DNA of 61,470 nucleotides from SpSt-333 sp040751955 (GTDB lineage Bacteria; Bacteroidota; Ignavibacteria; UBA10030; UBA8401): positions 1 through 61,470 of the forward strand of contig JBFMFY010000014.1 of assembly GCA_040751955.1 (NCBI GenBank). The letters run 5' to 3'. A program made the translations under genes and the position numbers. Numbering within the stretch: position 1 is the first letter of the stretch; the number at the start of each line of letters is the position of its first letter. The notes beneath the pieces were generated by a model. The model worked only from the letters and a program-made list of their open reading frames with translations. It was not told the DNA's origin and ran no database searches. Below, piece after piece: positions 25,843 to 35,049 of the stretch.

Positions 25843-27025
25843 GATTTTTTCCGTTCAACATTGTGTTGATCTTTGTTGATACGATAGTGTATCCATCTTT
25901 TACCAGCCACATCAACCCCGCGGTATTGATCGGATAATGCCAGTAGGAAGTATATTGATGCACCTGTTCGGTCCACATCCGAATCCATTGTTCATCTCTG
26001 CCAAGAAATTCAAATGCATGGAGACCGTTCTCAAATGCATGTTGAATTGTGTGATGCATCAGCAAAATCCCGGGAGAACACTGTGAAAACCGCTCATCGT
26101 ACCCAACCTTCAATACCCAAAACTTGCGCGCAAATTCTACACCGATTTGTCCTGCTATCGTTGAGCCGTTTATTTTCAGGAGGCTTAAACGAAGAGATCC
26201 GGCTGCCGCCATTTTCATAGCATATCTATTGAAAAATTTTTCCACATAAGGGTTTGATCGTATGCTCGTTCCCGCCCTTGCTTTCCACGAAGCGTGTTCA
26301 ACATTATAAATTACGTCAAGGATACTCTGAACATTGTCTGGGTCTGGAGTAATAACTTCCATTGTAACAGCACCATGTTCATTAGCACGGCGCAGCGCTC
26401 TTCGCAATGAGGAACGCTTGCTGGATGAAATAGTTTTTTGATATTCATCCCACGAAGTAGTAATAGGCAGCCATGGTGAATGTGTGGTGTGGAATGCGCG
26501 GAGGGAAAATCGTTTTTCTGCAGCCGACTTGAACGATTCGAATTCAGGAGATGAATGAACCAACCGTCCTGTTGATATCGGCTTCTTCAGATCAAAAAGC
26601 GAACTAATGAGCGTCTCGAGAGCATTCATATCTTTGAATAATATGCCGCACGGTTCACATAAAATGGCGCTGCCGAGAATTTCAAATTTTTTCATTCCAC
26701 CCGTACGTACTTCCCTGAGAGGAGCAATTGCAACAACTTCATCATGTCGTTTAACAACCACCGTATATAAACTTCCTTGTTGAAAGAATGCCTCTGCACA
26801 CGATACGTACCATTCAAACTGCAGCAGAGGATTTCCGGATGATGCCGCAAGCCGATTCCATTCTGTCTTGAGAGAATAAAAACGATTCAGGTCATTCACG
26901 ACATACACCGTAGCATCTGCAGCAGTGTTCGTTTCAGTAGAAACTGAATCCCGGTTCTGCCCGACTCCGCTTCTTTTCGCTTCGATGCGAAGAATATCAC
27001 CTATTGAATGCGCGAGTTGCCCCAT
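25826..27025 (-). CDS. GNAT-type acyltransferase, CelD/BcsL-like
   Basis: A 399-residue cytosolic protein of the CelD (cellulose biosynthesis acetyltransferase-like) group with a GNAT/FemAB-related fold. Typical stretches are LKTEWNRLAASSGNPLLQF at the N-terminus, FEWYVSCAEAF, the substrate region SSSKRSSLRRALRRANEHG, and HAFEFLGRDEQWIRMWT near the C-terminus. Such proteins are common in exopolysaccharide loci, where they are thought to acylate sugars or carriers. Its start lies 14 bases from the stop of the preceding ATP-grasp gene. Confidence 0.85.
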   Translation of the reverse strand: MGQLAHSIGDILRIEAKRSGVGQNRDSVSTETNTAADATVYVVNDLNRFYSLKTEWNRLAASSGNPLLQFEWYVSCAEAFFQQGSLYTVVVKRHDEVVAIAPLREVRTGGMKKFEILGSAILCEPCGILFKDMNALETLISSLFDLKKPISTGRLVHSSPEFESFKSAAEKRFSLRAFHTTHSPWLPITTSWDEYQKTISSSKRSSLRRALRRANEHGAVTMEVITPDPDNVQSILDVIYNVEHASWKARAGTSIRSNPYVEKFFNRYAMKMAAAGSLRLSLLKINGSTIAGQIGVEFARKFWVLKVGYDERFSQCSPGILLMHHTIQHAFENGLHAFEFLGRDEQWIRMWTEQVHQYTSYWHYPINTAGLMWLVKDGYTIVSTKINTMLNGKNHDKKN

Positions 27026-27039
27026 ACAGTATCCTCTGG

Positions 27040-28371
27040 TTAATGAAGTACTTCATCGTACACACCCGCCGTTTGTGTCTTGGCAATTTTAGTCTCTGTT
27101 CGTTCCTTTGAACGTACCGGTGAGGGAGACTCTGTAAAGAAAAGTGTTCTGGCAATATTCCGTTTGAGAAAATTGAGCAGTGAGAAAACAAACGGCATTA
27201 TGTCCCAGACATCCAACACCCTAAAATGATTTTTTTGGCAGAGCGACCTCACATACCGCGTGAGACTCCATTCCTTCATTTGAAAATATCCCTCAAAGAA
27301 AGAGCGAATATCCTGTTTAAAATAGAGGAGCCGAATATTCTCTCTATACTTCGGTTGAGGCAGAGAGGTCATTCCGCGTTGGTGACGGTATGCTATAGAG
27401 ACAAGATTCACCCCGGCATATGCGCCGAGTACTTCCCACAGATTGTAGCGCGGGTTTATTTCCAATATTTTAAATTCATTATCATGCTGATCCCATTTGT
27501 AATCGATCTTTACAATACCCTGAAAACGGATTCGTTGAAGGTACTTAACGCTTAATTCTGCCAACGTCGGATGGTGACAGGTTTGGATAAACGTGCTTCC
27601 TCCCGTGTGCGGCGGGTATGTTCGTATTTTTCTTCCGACAAAATATCCCCAGCAATTGGACTGTTCGTCGAAGTATCCGTGGAAGCTGTAAATGCTTTCG
27701 TCTCTGCCGTCAATGTATGATTGAATCAAAAAACCGGATTGGCGTTTTGGGAGAGCAGTACAAAAATCCATCAGCTCATCTGCCGATGTCATGCGATGGA
27801 GCGCTTTTTTATATGGACCAAACCGCTCCCACTGTTCGTACGTATCCCATTGCCAGTCTTCACTGAATGCAGGCTTTACTATGCATGGAAAGTCAACGGA
27901 AGACAGTAACTGCGGGAGTTCGGAGACATCATGCGCCACAACCGTTGCCGGAACCGGAAGTCTGTATGCAGCAGCAAACGAACTGAAGAGAACCTTATTA
28001 AAGAGACACTCAAGAACGAAATCTGCCGGAAGTAAAAACTTATACCACCGGCAGAGCATATCGCGATGCCGACAAACAAACGATAGTTCCGGGTCGGATG
28101 CATAGTAGAGTACAGGTGGTTCTGGCAGATTACGCGCAAACCCGATCAACCGTCCCAGATTTTCCTCTTCCGTATCCGGGGAGAATGGCAGCAACAGAAT
28201 CTTTCCCGAACAATATCTAGAATGGTATGCAATATCATCTGAGTGCGATGAAGCAACGACTGCCGAGATCCCTTCGCGTCCCAAAGAACGGACAATATCA
28301 AACGCTCCGGGAGAATCTCCGCTCGAGATCACAACGGCACCAATATCATTTTTGTATCTGTCATTCGTCAT
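27040..28371 (-). CDS. ATP-grasp family ligase (first of tandem pair)
   Basis: A carboxylate-amine/thiol ligase-like protein of 443 residues. The ATP at 28371 is chosen over the upstream ATG at 28422 because GGAGG lies seven bases before it and because this start avoids overlap with the neighbouring stop. A Rossmann-like pre-ATP-grasp domain (AVVISSGDSPGAFDIVRSLG) leads to the ATP-grasp core: FPCIVKPAF, the FLIQSYIDGRDESIY lid region, GIVKIDYKWD and the metal-binding FKILEINPRYNLWEV. It is related to, but not closely similar to, the next gene upstream. ATP-grasp enzymes form amide or ester bonds through acyl-phosphates; the substrates are unknown here. Confidence 0.85.
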   Translation of the reverse strand: MTNDRYKNDIGAVVISSGDSPGAFDIVRSLGREGISAVVASSHSDDIAYHSRYCSGKILLLPFSPDTEEENLGRLIGFARNLPEPPVLYYASDPELSFVCRHRDMLCRWYKFLLPADFVLECLFNKVLFSSFAAAYRLPVPATVVAHDVSELPQLLSSVDFPCIVKPAFSEDWQWDTYEQWERFGPYKKALHRMTSADELMDFCTALPKRQSGFLIQSYIDGRDESIYSFHGYFDEQSNCWGYFVGRKIRTYPPHTGGSTFIQTCHHPTLAELSVKYLQRIRFQGIVKIDYKWDQHDNEFKILEINPRYNLWEVLGAYAGVNLVSIAYRHQRGMTSLPQPKYRENIRLLYFKQDIRSFFEGYFQMKEWSLTRYVRSLCQKNHFRVLDVWDIMPFVFSLLNFLKRNIARTLFFTESPSPVRSKERTETKIAKTQTAGVYDEVLH

Positions 28372-28384
28372 ACACATTCCTCCA

Positions 28385-29683
28385 TCATACATTCTCCTGA
28401 GCAATATCCTGAGGTATCTCACTTGCTTTTTGCACCTGCTCAGGTCGAGTGATCACCGACGGTTTTGCGGACGGAGGCAGATCTTTTTTGCTTGGGAATA
28501 TTTTTGCAATACGGCGCCGGATATGGTTCCTGCAAAGGTACAAGAACGGTTTCGGATCGTTAAAAGAAAAATAACCGGCTTCATCAATACCGTTTATTGA
28601 TTTTACCCACTCCATCAGCGACAACGCTCCATCCTTAAAGTATCTATAGGAAGATAACAGGTCTTTATCTTCAACAACCCATTTCCTGTTTTCCTGCTGC
28701 ACTGTCGGATACACCTGCTGGCGAGTCATATCGAGATACATCGCGCGTACAACATCCATCCCGTTTCGACCGACGAACATCCGGAATGTAGCGCCTACAC
28801 GCGGGTTCACATCAAGAATTTTGTACGTGTCATCGCGTGCATCGTACCGAAAGTCGATATCAACAATCCCCTTGTATCCGACCGACTGCATGAATCGTAC
28901 GGCAAGTTCGATCACGGATTCATTATATTCCGAAATACCAAGCGAGGTCATGCCGGTGTAAATTGGATTTTGTCTCAACTTTTTCCCGGTGAACGAAACC
29001 AACGGAACCGATCGGGTATTAAAATATCCGTTGAAGATCCACGTATCGTCGTCGCCTCCCGGAATGTATTCCTGGATCATCACGTTGGGATGATCGGGAT
29101 CTTCCATGAGCAGGTACTGCTCTATCAAATCATCGGTGTTCCGGACGATCACCATTTTTTTCCCCGTCTTTTTCTCCAATTCCTTTCCGTCGATTCCTTT
29201 CACCAACAACGGATATACAGCATTTCTGGCAAATTCCGTTACGTCGTCGAGCGATGTCGGAAAGACCGTACGCGGAACCGGAATGTTATAGTTTTTTGCG
29301 AGGGCGAACATCTCTTTTTTGTCATACAGAGAAAGTATCAGTTCAGCCGGTTGTTCCGTAAACTGGAACCATTGTTTCAACGTCTGTGCATGATTGGCTA
29401 CGAACATCATTGTTTCATCGCTTGTCGGGATCAGAATGGGAAATGGTCCCGTCCGATAGACGACAGAACGCAAAAAGTTCAACGACTCTTCCGTCGTGCG
29501 CTGCTCCAGGTCCCATACGAAACGGTGAGAACAGTATCTCGATTGCAGCGCAGGGGAAAATTCTGTTTTATCTATTCCGAACATTCGCACACCAAGCCGC
29601 CCCAAACTTCTCATGATGCCGAGTCCTCCATAATGCTCGGTCTTCATTACTACAACTGGTATTGATGTATTGTGAATGATCAT
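28385..29683 (-). CDS. ATP-grasp family ligase (second of tandem pair)
   Basis: A 432-residue ATP-grasp protein with an N-terminal dinucleotide-like domain (HYGGLGIMRSLGRLGVRMFG), then YPLLVKGIDGKELEK, the VMIQEYIPGGDDDTWIFNGY loop, GIVDIDFRYDARD and the metal motif YKILDVNPRVGATF. Its last 80 residues are charged and Pro-rich (IFPSKKDLPPSAKPS). It overlaps the methyltransferase stop by four bases. Two such ligases side by side with a methyltransferase and acyltransferases suggest amino-acid or carboxylate decorations on the polymer. Confidence 0.87.
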   Translation of the reverse strand: MIIHNTSIPVVVMKTEHYGGLGIMRSLGRLGVRMFGIDKTEFSPALQSRYCSHRFVWDLEQRTTEESLNFLRSVVYRTGPFPILIPTSDETMMFVANHAQTLKQWFQFTEQPAELILSLYDKKEMFALAKNYNIPVPRTVFPTSLDDVTEFARNAVYPLLVKGIDGKELEKKTGKKMVIVRNTDDLIEQYLLMEDPDHPNVMIQEYIPGGDDDTWIFNGYFNTRSVPLVSFTGKKLRQNPIYTGMTSLGISEYNESVIELAVRFMQSVGYKGIVDIDFRYDARDDTYKILDVNPRVGATFRMFVGRNGMDVVRAMYLDMTRQQVYPTVQQENRKWVVEDKDLLSSYRYFKDGALSLMEWVKSINGIDEAGYFSFNDPKPFLYLCRNHIRRRIAKIFPSKKDLPPSAKPSVITRPEQVQKASEIPQDIAQENV

Positions 29684-30567
29684 GATCCCTGTATTCCTTT
29701 AATTTTGTTCTTTTGAAAAAGAATTGAATACGTATCGCCGGCATATTTCAGCGGAACTACCGGAAACAAGCGGGCAAATCGTTCGAGAGCCTCTTCAACA
29801 GAGATGAGCGCAGCATTCGATAGAAGCCCCAGCCGCCGTACTATCCGCAACTCATATCCCAAACTCACTTCATCAACCGGAGAGAATCCGTATTCGGTGA
29901 CCGCTTGTTTCAGCCTTCCCGGATAATATGATTTATAGAACATGTGTGTTGAAGAGTGTGACGTTACCCATGGCACAGGAAGCGCAACTTCTTTAGTAGA
30001 AGCACTGCGTAAACGATTTTTAATCCACACTCTCGCCGCATAATCAAAATTCGATGCTGAAACAATGTTCTGAACAGAGAGGTAAAAATGTCCACCGGGC
30101 TTCAAAACCCTCACGATTTCTTTCATCGCAGCATCGTCATTCAAAAGGTATCCGAAGACACCGATGGAAATCACCAGATCGAACGATTCGCTCTCAAACG
30201 GCAGGTGTTCCACATCTGCAGTCATAAATCGTTTCCCGAACTCTGATTCGGGTATTGATAGAATGTTTCTGCACTCTTCGATCATTTCCGGCGAAACATC
30301 CACACCGCAGGTTTCGAACCCTATATGTTCCAGTTCTTTGCTGTACACACCGCATCCGCATCCGATGTCGAGAGAACGCCCGATCGTGAGATCGTCTGCC
30401 CGTCGTAACATTTTGAATGCGTACTCCTTACGTCGTATCATCGCCCTGTTGAATCTGTCCTCCCTGTCGGAGTACATCTTCCCTTTCCAGCTTTCAGCAG
30501 AATCGAAAAACTTCTTCACACGCTCTTGTTGATCGTGATATTGAGAAAGGACTGTTTCCATTGTCAT
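29680..30567 (-). CDS. Class I SAM-dependent methyltransferase
   Basis: A 295-residue soluble enzyme. Motif I is LDIGCGCGVYSKEL, with a glycine-rich SAM loop. The acidic residue after it is in CGVDVSPEMI. Further motifs are MTADVEHLPFESESFDLVISIGVF and RVLKPGGHFYLSV. The C-terminal part is variable. It is translationally coupled (four-base overlaps) to the ComA-like gene upstream and the ATP-grasp gene downstream. The acceptor is unknown; O- or N-methylation of a sugar or amino-acid substituent fits the context. Confidence 0.92.
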   Translation of the reverse strand: MTMETVLSQYHDQQERVKKFFDSAESWKGKMYSDREDRFNRAMIRRKEYAFKMLRRADDLTIGRSLDIGCGCGVYSKELEHIGFETCGVDVSPEMIEECRNILSIPESEFGKRFMTADVEHLPFESESFDLVISIGVFGYLLNDDAAMKEIVRVLKPGGHFYLSVQNIVSASNFDYAARVWIKNRLRSASTKEVALPVPWVTSHSSTHMFYKSYYPGRLKQAVTEYGFSPVDEVSLGYELRIVRRLGLLSNAALISVEEALERFARLFPVVPLKYAGDTYSILFQKNKIKGIQGS

Positions 30568-31466
30568 TGATGTTCCTTCACTTCCAGTACATGTTTTGAA
30601 TCCTGCATCTTTGCTTTCTCTGCATCCTCTACGGTAACCAAACGACGTCTGCTGCGGCTGTGATGCGAGCGTGGATGCAGTCCGCGTCGGTATGCTTCGA
30701 TATTGAGTATATCCCCGAATCGTACACCGCTGAGATTGACTTCCGGACCGAAATAATCGATCAGTGTTCTGCTTATACCCTGGGATGGTGTATCGAAAAC
30801 AACCGAGTGTAAGCCGAAGGTCTTTGCAAACGCATCCACATATTTGTAGTTCATCATCGGTTTCGAGGAAAATGTATTGAACGACGGCTGCTTTTCAATT
30901 GAGGAGACGAGCAACTGCGCTGCTCCTGCATCAAGCCAGTGTTTTGCACGTTCCACAAGCGTATCGATCGTTTTTCTTGGTGAGAGCCCATGATCGTGCA
31001 TGGCGATCTCTGCAATAAACCGGAGTTCTTGTTTCATTGCTGTCAATGCAAAATCGCGCGGTTTCAAAGATGAACGTACGGTGAAATAATCTACTTCGAT
31101 CATCGAGATACCGATATCTGCACACAATTCGAAGAAGTCTTCCATCCTTCCTTTCGATTGGGAAAGGACAAAGATCTCGGTCCCCATAGTGACCGGTACA
31201 TTATATCGCTGTGCTGCAGAAACTTTTTGGCGCAACGAATTTTCTTCTGCAATAAGCCATCCGGGATACGCTATCTTCATCATTGATATTAGATGAGCAC
31301 TTTGACTTAAATGACTCTCCACAGTCAATGGATCGAAACCTGTATCGATCACCCCCGTAAGGGGCGGAACCTGTGGAATACCGAGTATTCTCATCAACTC
31401 AACAGAATGGAATCTTCTTTTGAGCAGATGCTCCTTTATTTCTTTTGTTGTTTCCTCTCTCATCAC
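30564..31466 (-). CDS. Phosphosulfolactate synthase (ComA)-like protein
   Basis: A 300-residue TIM-barrel protein resembling the ComA family, which joins sulfite to phosphoenolpyruvate in coenzyme M synthesis. Matching regions are VIDTGFDPLTVESHL, ISMMKIAYPGWLI, VTMGTEIFVLSQSKGRMEDFF, ISMIEVDYFTV, KHWLDAGAAQLLV and the very characteristic C-terminus DYFGPEVNLSGVRFGDIL followed by NIEAYRRGLHPRS. The last 40 residues are a basic tail not typical of the family. No coenzyme M genes (comB, comC) are nearby; it sits in the exopolysaccharide run, coupled to a methyltransferase. A sulfonate-bearing sugar or lipid substituent is a possible product. Confidence 0.8.
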   Translation of the reverse strand: MMREETTKEIKEHLLKRRFHSVELMRILGIPQVPPLTGVIDTGFDPLTVESHLSQSAHLISMMKIAYPGWLIAEENSLRQKVSAAQRYNVPVTMGTEIFVLSQSKGRMEDFFELCADIGISMIEVDYFTVRSSLKPRDFALTAMKQELRFIAEIAMHDHGLSPRKTIDTLVERAKHWLDAGAAQLLVSSIEKQPSFNTFSSKPMMNYKYVDAFAKTFGLHSVVFDTPSQGISRTLIDYFGPEVNLSGVRFGDILNIEAYRRGLHPRSHHSRSRRRLVTVEDAEKAKMQDSKHVLEVKEHQ

Positions 31467-31484
31467 AAAGCCCTTTTCACTTTT

Positions 31485-32861
31485 TTACGCACCCGCAGTT
31501 TGGGGGAATATTTTTGATTTAAGTCTGAAGAAAACAAATTTCGCGTACGAAAAAATGAATGTTACGCCGCCGTGAATGTTCTTTTGGACTGACAATAGCT
31601 TCCACTCATCGGCACACCTCCGGACAAGATGACCAAGAAGACGCAATAATTGATAGATCATACGTCTCAGCGTAATGTATCTTCCGGAATTAAATATCAG
31701 TATCTCGGCATTCCGTGTCGATTCGTACGTCATTTCAGATTTATATGCTTCATTACCGCGCAGCAGATCAACAACGCTCGCATCTTTCGCGATAGCATCT
31801 TCTATCATCGCAATCAACAGTGCAAGACTCGGTCGTTTTTTGGCTCCGGGCAATGTTTCATCGAAACCGGACAGGTAATCGTACATTCGTCCCTTAAAAA
31901 AGAATCCAAGCCGTGCCGCTGTACGAATACCTCCCATGCGAACAGCTTTAAACCAGAGCTGCCCTTGTTCATAAAAAGAATGAATTACATCACGCTGAAA
32001 GGCACCGAACCGGGAATCGGAGAATAGACCTGCATATCCGAGCCGGTTCCATCGAATCTGATGGAGATACATCAAATCCTTGAATGCCTGGTCGAGCAGA
32101 GAGCGATATACAATTGATTCGAGTCCGAACGGGGAATTCCGGTTGAATTCTTTTTTCGACTGTCGCACCCTGTACCGTGTACTTGGCCGCAGTCTCTCGA
32201 TGAAATCATCGGCGGAAGCGGGCATCGTAACGAACGGGCAGGTATCGTTATGTCGCAATGATAATTTCATTCTTTTTGCGTCAAACACCGCTGTAAAATA
32301 TTGCTGGAGAAGTCCATTTTCGGGAACATTTGAAAACTGCACCTCATCAAAAAGATCGCTGCTAACGATGACGTAGGATGCAAATTGTTCCGCTATTTCT
32401 GTTGCAAATTCGGGAAGAACAATAACATCAAGGTAATCACTCGGACCATATTCAGAGGGCAGCCCGATATTGCTCCGCGCATCAACTCCGCATCCGATCA
32501 TGCGAAGTCTTTTGTACAGCACTTTCCCGAAGAGCGTGTACGTTTGCACAAACATCGGTATGATGCCGATGAGACGATCTCCGCTCCGAAATGTCATAAG
32601 GTGGAGTGTGTTATTCGCGCCGTAATGCTTCCACCAGAACCATTGCCAGTCGAAGGTTTGATAAATGTGGACCGGCGCCTGTTCAACAAGCGTATTCCAT
32701 TCCGCACGTAACGATAGGAATCCGATCTCGTCTGAAATGATCTGACATACCAGCGGTGCATGTTTTGGTTTGTGTCGGTGCACGGCAGTTGCACGATTCT
32801 GTCTTTCCTTGTGCGCCGCATGTTCAATAACAGGATGCAATTCTATTTTTGTTGTATTCAT
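31485..32861 (-). CDS. GNAT-type acyltransferase, CelD/BcsL-like (second)
   Basis: A 458-residue protein related in architecture to the one at 25826: FLSLRAEWNTLVEQAP, HIYQTFDWQWFWWKHYG, RPSTRYRVRQSKKEFNR and a conserved GNAT-like half (AARLGFFFKGRMYDYLSGFDE). Residues 1-35 are basic and His-rich (HKERQNRATAVHRHKPKH). The C-terminus has a hydrophobic-basic segment that could associate with the membrane. It overlaps the deacetylase start by four bases. It probably acylates a polysaccharide precursor; the acyl donor is unknown. Confidence 0.83.
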   Translation of the reverse strand: MNTTKIELHPVIEHAAHKERQNRATAVHRHKPKHAPLVCQIISDEIGFLSLRAEWNTLVEQAPVHIYQTFDWQWFWWKHYGANNTLHLMTFRSGDRLIGIIPMFVQTYTLFGKVLYKRLRMIGCGVDARSNIGLPSEYGPSDYLDVIVLPEFATEIAEQFASYVIVSSDLFDEVQFSNVPENGLLQQYFTAVFDAKRMKLSLRHNDTCPFVTMPASADDFIERLRPSTRYRVRQSKKEFNRNSPFGLESIVYRSLLDQAFKDLMYLHQIRWNRLGYAGLFSDSRFGAFQRDVIHSFYEQGQLWFKAVRMGGIRTAARLGFFFKGRMYDYLSGFDETLPGAKKRPSLALLIAMIEDAIAKDASVVDLLRGNEAYKSEMTYESTRNAEILIFNSGRYITLRRMIYQLLRLLGHLVRRCADEWKLLSVQKNIHGGVTFIFSYAKFVFFRLKSKIFPQTAGA

Positions 32862-33775
32862 AACGCCTCACTGATATTGTTGATATTTGCTGCGGCAACC
32901 GGTTCAAGAGTTTTGGGAAGCGGTGTGCCGCTATGGCTTCCGCTGCCGGTAACAATCATATTCTTGAATTTTGATCGAAGCCAGCTGTAATATTGAAACG
33001 GAGCCGAAAGTTTCACCGCCAGGCTGATCGTAGTACTTGAGTTTAGCACAGGAATGCGACGCAATTCAAAATTATCCTTGCCAAACAATAAAGGACCCGA
33101 CCATACGCTGCAGGCATGTGTAAATCCGGCATCGCTTACCATTCGTTTCACCGACTCATTGACAAAACCATACGGATAAGAAAAACTTAAGACAGGTTTG
33201 TTCAGCACAATTTCAAGAAGAATCCTCGATCTCGATATTTCATTCCAAGCCGTCCGCTCATCAAGCATTGTTAATTTTGCATGTGTCATTGAATGGGCGC
33301 CGATTTCTATTCCTGCTTCCGACATTTCAAGGAGATGATGATTTTCCATCAACGGTGCAGGTGATCCGTTATATTTCCAATCCCATGTATTATTCTTCAC
33401 AGATCGATCACCCAGCACAAACACCACTCCCTTCATTCCAAATTCGCTTAAAACCGGGAAGGCAACTTCATACGTATCGAGATATCCGTCATCAAACGTC
33501 AGTATAATCGGTTTGCGGGGAAGATCTAATTGACCGTCGTAATACAACCGGTAATCCTCTAAGGTTATTGGAACGAATCCGTGCTGATCGAGCCACTCTA
33601 TATGGCGCCGGAACTCGGAAACATGCAGGCAGAATGGATGTTTCAGCGCGAGTGATTCATTCGTCACTACTCTATGGAACATGAGAATTTTAATATCAAC
33701 AAAGCGCGGATGATGCACCGTACTCTTGCTTCCGTTAGTGTGTGAGACCTCTTTGTATGCCGTCTGTTGATTCAT
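32858..33775 (-). CDS. Polysaccharide deacetylase (CE4/NodB-like)
   Basis: A 305-residue deacetylase-fold protein. The NodB motifs are MFHRV, ILTFDDGYLDT (catalytic and metal Asp), IEIGAHSMTH (metal His pair) and FSYPYGFVNES. Members remove N-acetyl or O-acetyl groups from chitin-like polymers, peptidoglycan or exopolysaccharide. There is no signal peptide, so it may act on lipid-linked intermediates in the cytoplasm. It pairs functionally with GlmS/GT2 if the polymer contains N-acetylhexosamine. Confidence 0.92.
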   Translation of the reverse strand: MNQQTAYKEVSHTNGSKSTVHHPRFVDIKILMFHRVVTNESLALKHPFCLHVSEFRRHIEWLDQHGFVPITLEDYRLYYDGQLDLPRKPIILTFDDGYLDTYEVAFPVLSEFGMKGVVFVLGDRSVKNNTWDWKYNGSPAPLMENHHLLEMSEAGIEIGAHSMTHAKLTMLDERTAWNEISRSRILLEIVLNKPVLSFSYPYGFVNESVKRMVSDAGFTHACSVWSGPLLFGKDNFELRRIPVLNSSTTISLAVKLSAPFQYYSWLRSKFKNMIVTGSGSHSGTPLPKTLEPVAAANINNISEAL

Positions 33776-33786
33776 CTTAACCTCAA

Positions 33787-35049
33787 TTATCCTGCGTGTT
33801 GAAATTCGATGACCGAGTTTGGATCCATTACAGGCTCTTCCTGTCCGACAGTAGCCCTGCCTTTGTTGCTCACGAGTCTGTTGTAGTAATAGTCTGCCTT
33901 TTCACCTATGATGGACCAATCGTATGTCGTCCGGACTTTTTCGTAGCTGTTGTTCACCAATCGCAACGAGGTTTGTTTATCCTTCAACAGCGTCACTACG
34001 GCATTGGCAAAATCGATCGGCTCATCCCGCACAAATGCCGTCTCATTATCCTGCACATCTATTCCTTCGCACCCGATTGTTGTGGTTACGATTGGAATCT
34101 TCATGGACATCGCTTCAAGGATCTTCAGCCGGGTTCCACCCCCCATCCGAAGCGGAACAACATAGACTTTCGCTTTGTCGATGAATGGACGGACGTCGTG
34201 GACATAATCTGTTACAATAATGCTGCCGGAGGCGCGGCGAATGAGATGCTTTGGGGGTTTGCTTCCCACGATATATATTTTCGTCCCCGGTATTTGGCTG
34301 ACGATATGCGGAAAGATCGCATCGAGAAAATATTCCATCCCGTCGTAATTCGGCACATAGCCCATCATGCCGGTGAAAACAAGAGTATTTTCCTCACGAA
34401 CTGAAACCGCCGGGGCGAAATATTCCGTGTCAACACCGTTGGGTACTACAAACTTCGGCACTGCCGGTGCATCGTTATGAAGAATGAACTTATCCCGCTG
34501 TGATGTGACGAAGAGGGCATCGTACTTTCTGCACGCAGAGATCTCTTCACGGAAGAATTTTTGATATTCACGTTTGTAGTGGATCTTTCTGAGCAACGAA
34601 CCAACACGCTGCGACATCCGGAGAAAATTGTCGTACTCAACGTTGTGGGCGTCGAGAATCTTAATTGCGTCTGTCGTGAAATTGAACGCGCCCATAACGG
34701 CAAATTCCGCCTGAATAAGGTCGAATTGTTCTCTTTCGATCACTGCCTCAATCAGCAATTGCATCTGTTCAGAATAAATCAAATGATGAAAAAAGCTGTG
34801 ATTGGAACAGAACGCATACAATTGTCCTATCCGGCGAAATCTGTCAGTCCACGGATACGGCAGCAAAAAGATTTGCCGGAGAGAATTCCCGAAATGCTCT
34901 CTGAGCAATTGATGTTCTTTTTCCCCACCGTATGCGATCAATGATACATCATGTCGGGTTGCCGCCTGCTTCAGCAAATGGTAGATGCGAAGCGCCCCCC
35001 CGAAGGTGGGGGGAACGGGTGCATACGGAGCAACAAAAAGAATCTTCAT
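33787..35049 (-). CDS. Glycosyltransferase family 4 (GT-B)
   Basis: A 420-residue GT-B enzyme. The N-terminal domain has FVAPYAPVPPTFGGALRIYHL and LDAHNVEYDNF. The C-terminal nucleotide-sugar domain has FTGMMGYVPNYDG, IYIVGSKPP and the conserved Glu region GGGTRLKILEAMSMKIPIV followed by TTIGCEGID. It transfers a sugar to a lipid-linked oligosaccharide, probably with retention. The early PPTFGG codons form a perfect CCCCCC/GGGGGG inverted repeat in the DNA. It overlaps the flippase gene by four bases. Confidence 0.93.
   Translation of the reverse strand: MKILFVAPYAPVPPTFGGALRIYHLLKQAATRHDVSLIAYGGEKEHQLLREHFGNSLRQIFLLPYPWTDRFRRIGQLYAFCSNHSFFHHLIYSEQMQLLIEAVIEREQFDLIQAEFAVMGAFNFTTDAIKILDAHNVEYDNFLRMSQRVGSLLRKIHYKREYQKFFREEISACRKYDALFVTSQRDKFILHNDAPAVPKFVVPNGVDTEYFAPAVSVREENTLVFTGMMGYVPNYDGMEYFLDAIFPHIVSQIPGTKIYIVGSKPPKHLIRRASGSIIVTDYVHDVRPFIDKAKVYVVPLRMGGGTRLKILEAMSMKIPIVTTTIGCEGIDVQDNETAFVRDEPIDFANAVVTLLKDKQTSLRLVNNSYEKVRTTYDWSIIGEKADYYYNRLVSNKGRATVGQEEPVMDPNSVIEFQHAG

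Noticed and set aside
28970..29665. 231-codon + strand frame
   Set aside because: Lies antisense to a well-supported ATP-grasp gene and shows no family motif.
34991..35013. C-run/G-run palindrome near the GT4 start as a possible G-quadruplex or terminator
   Set aside because: It encodes conserved PPTFGG residues of the glycosyltransferase, so codon choice explains it; kept only as a note.
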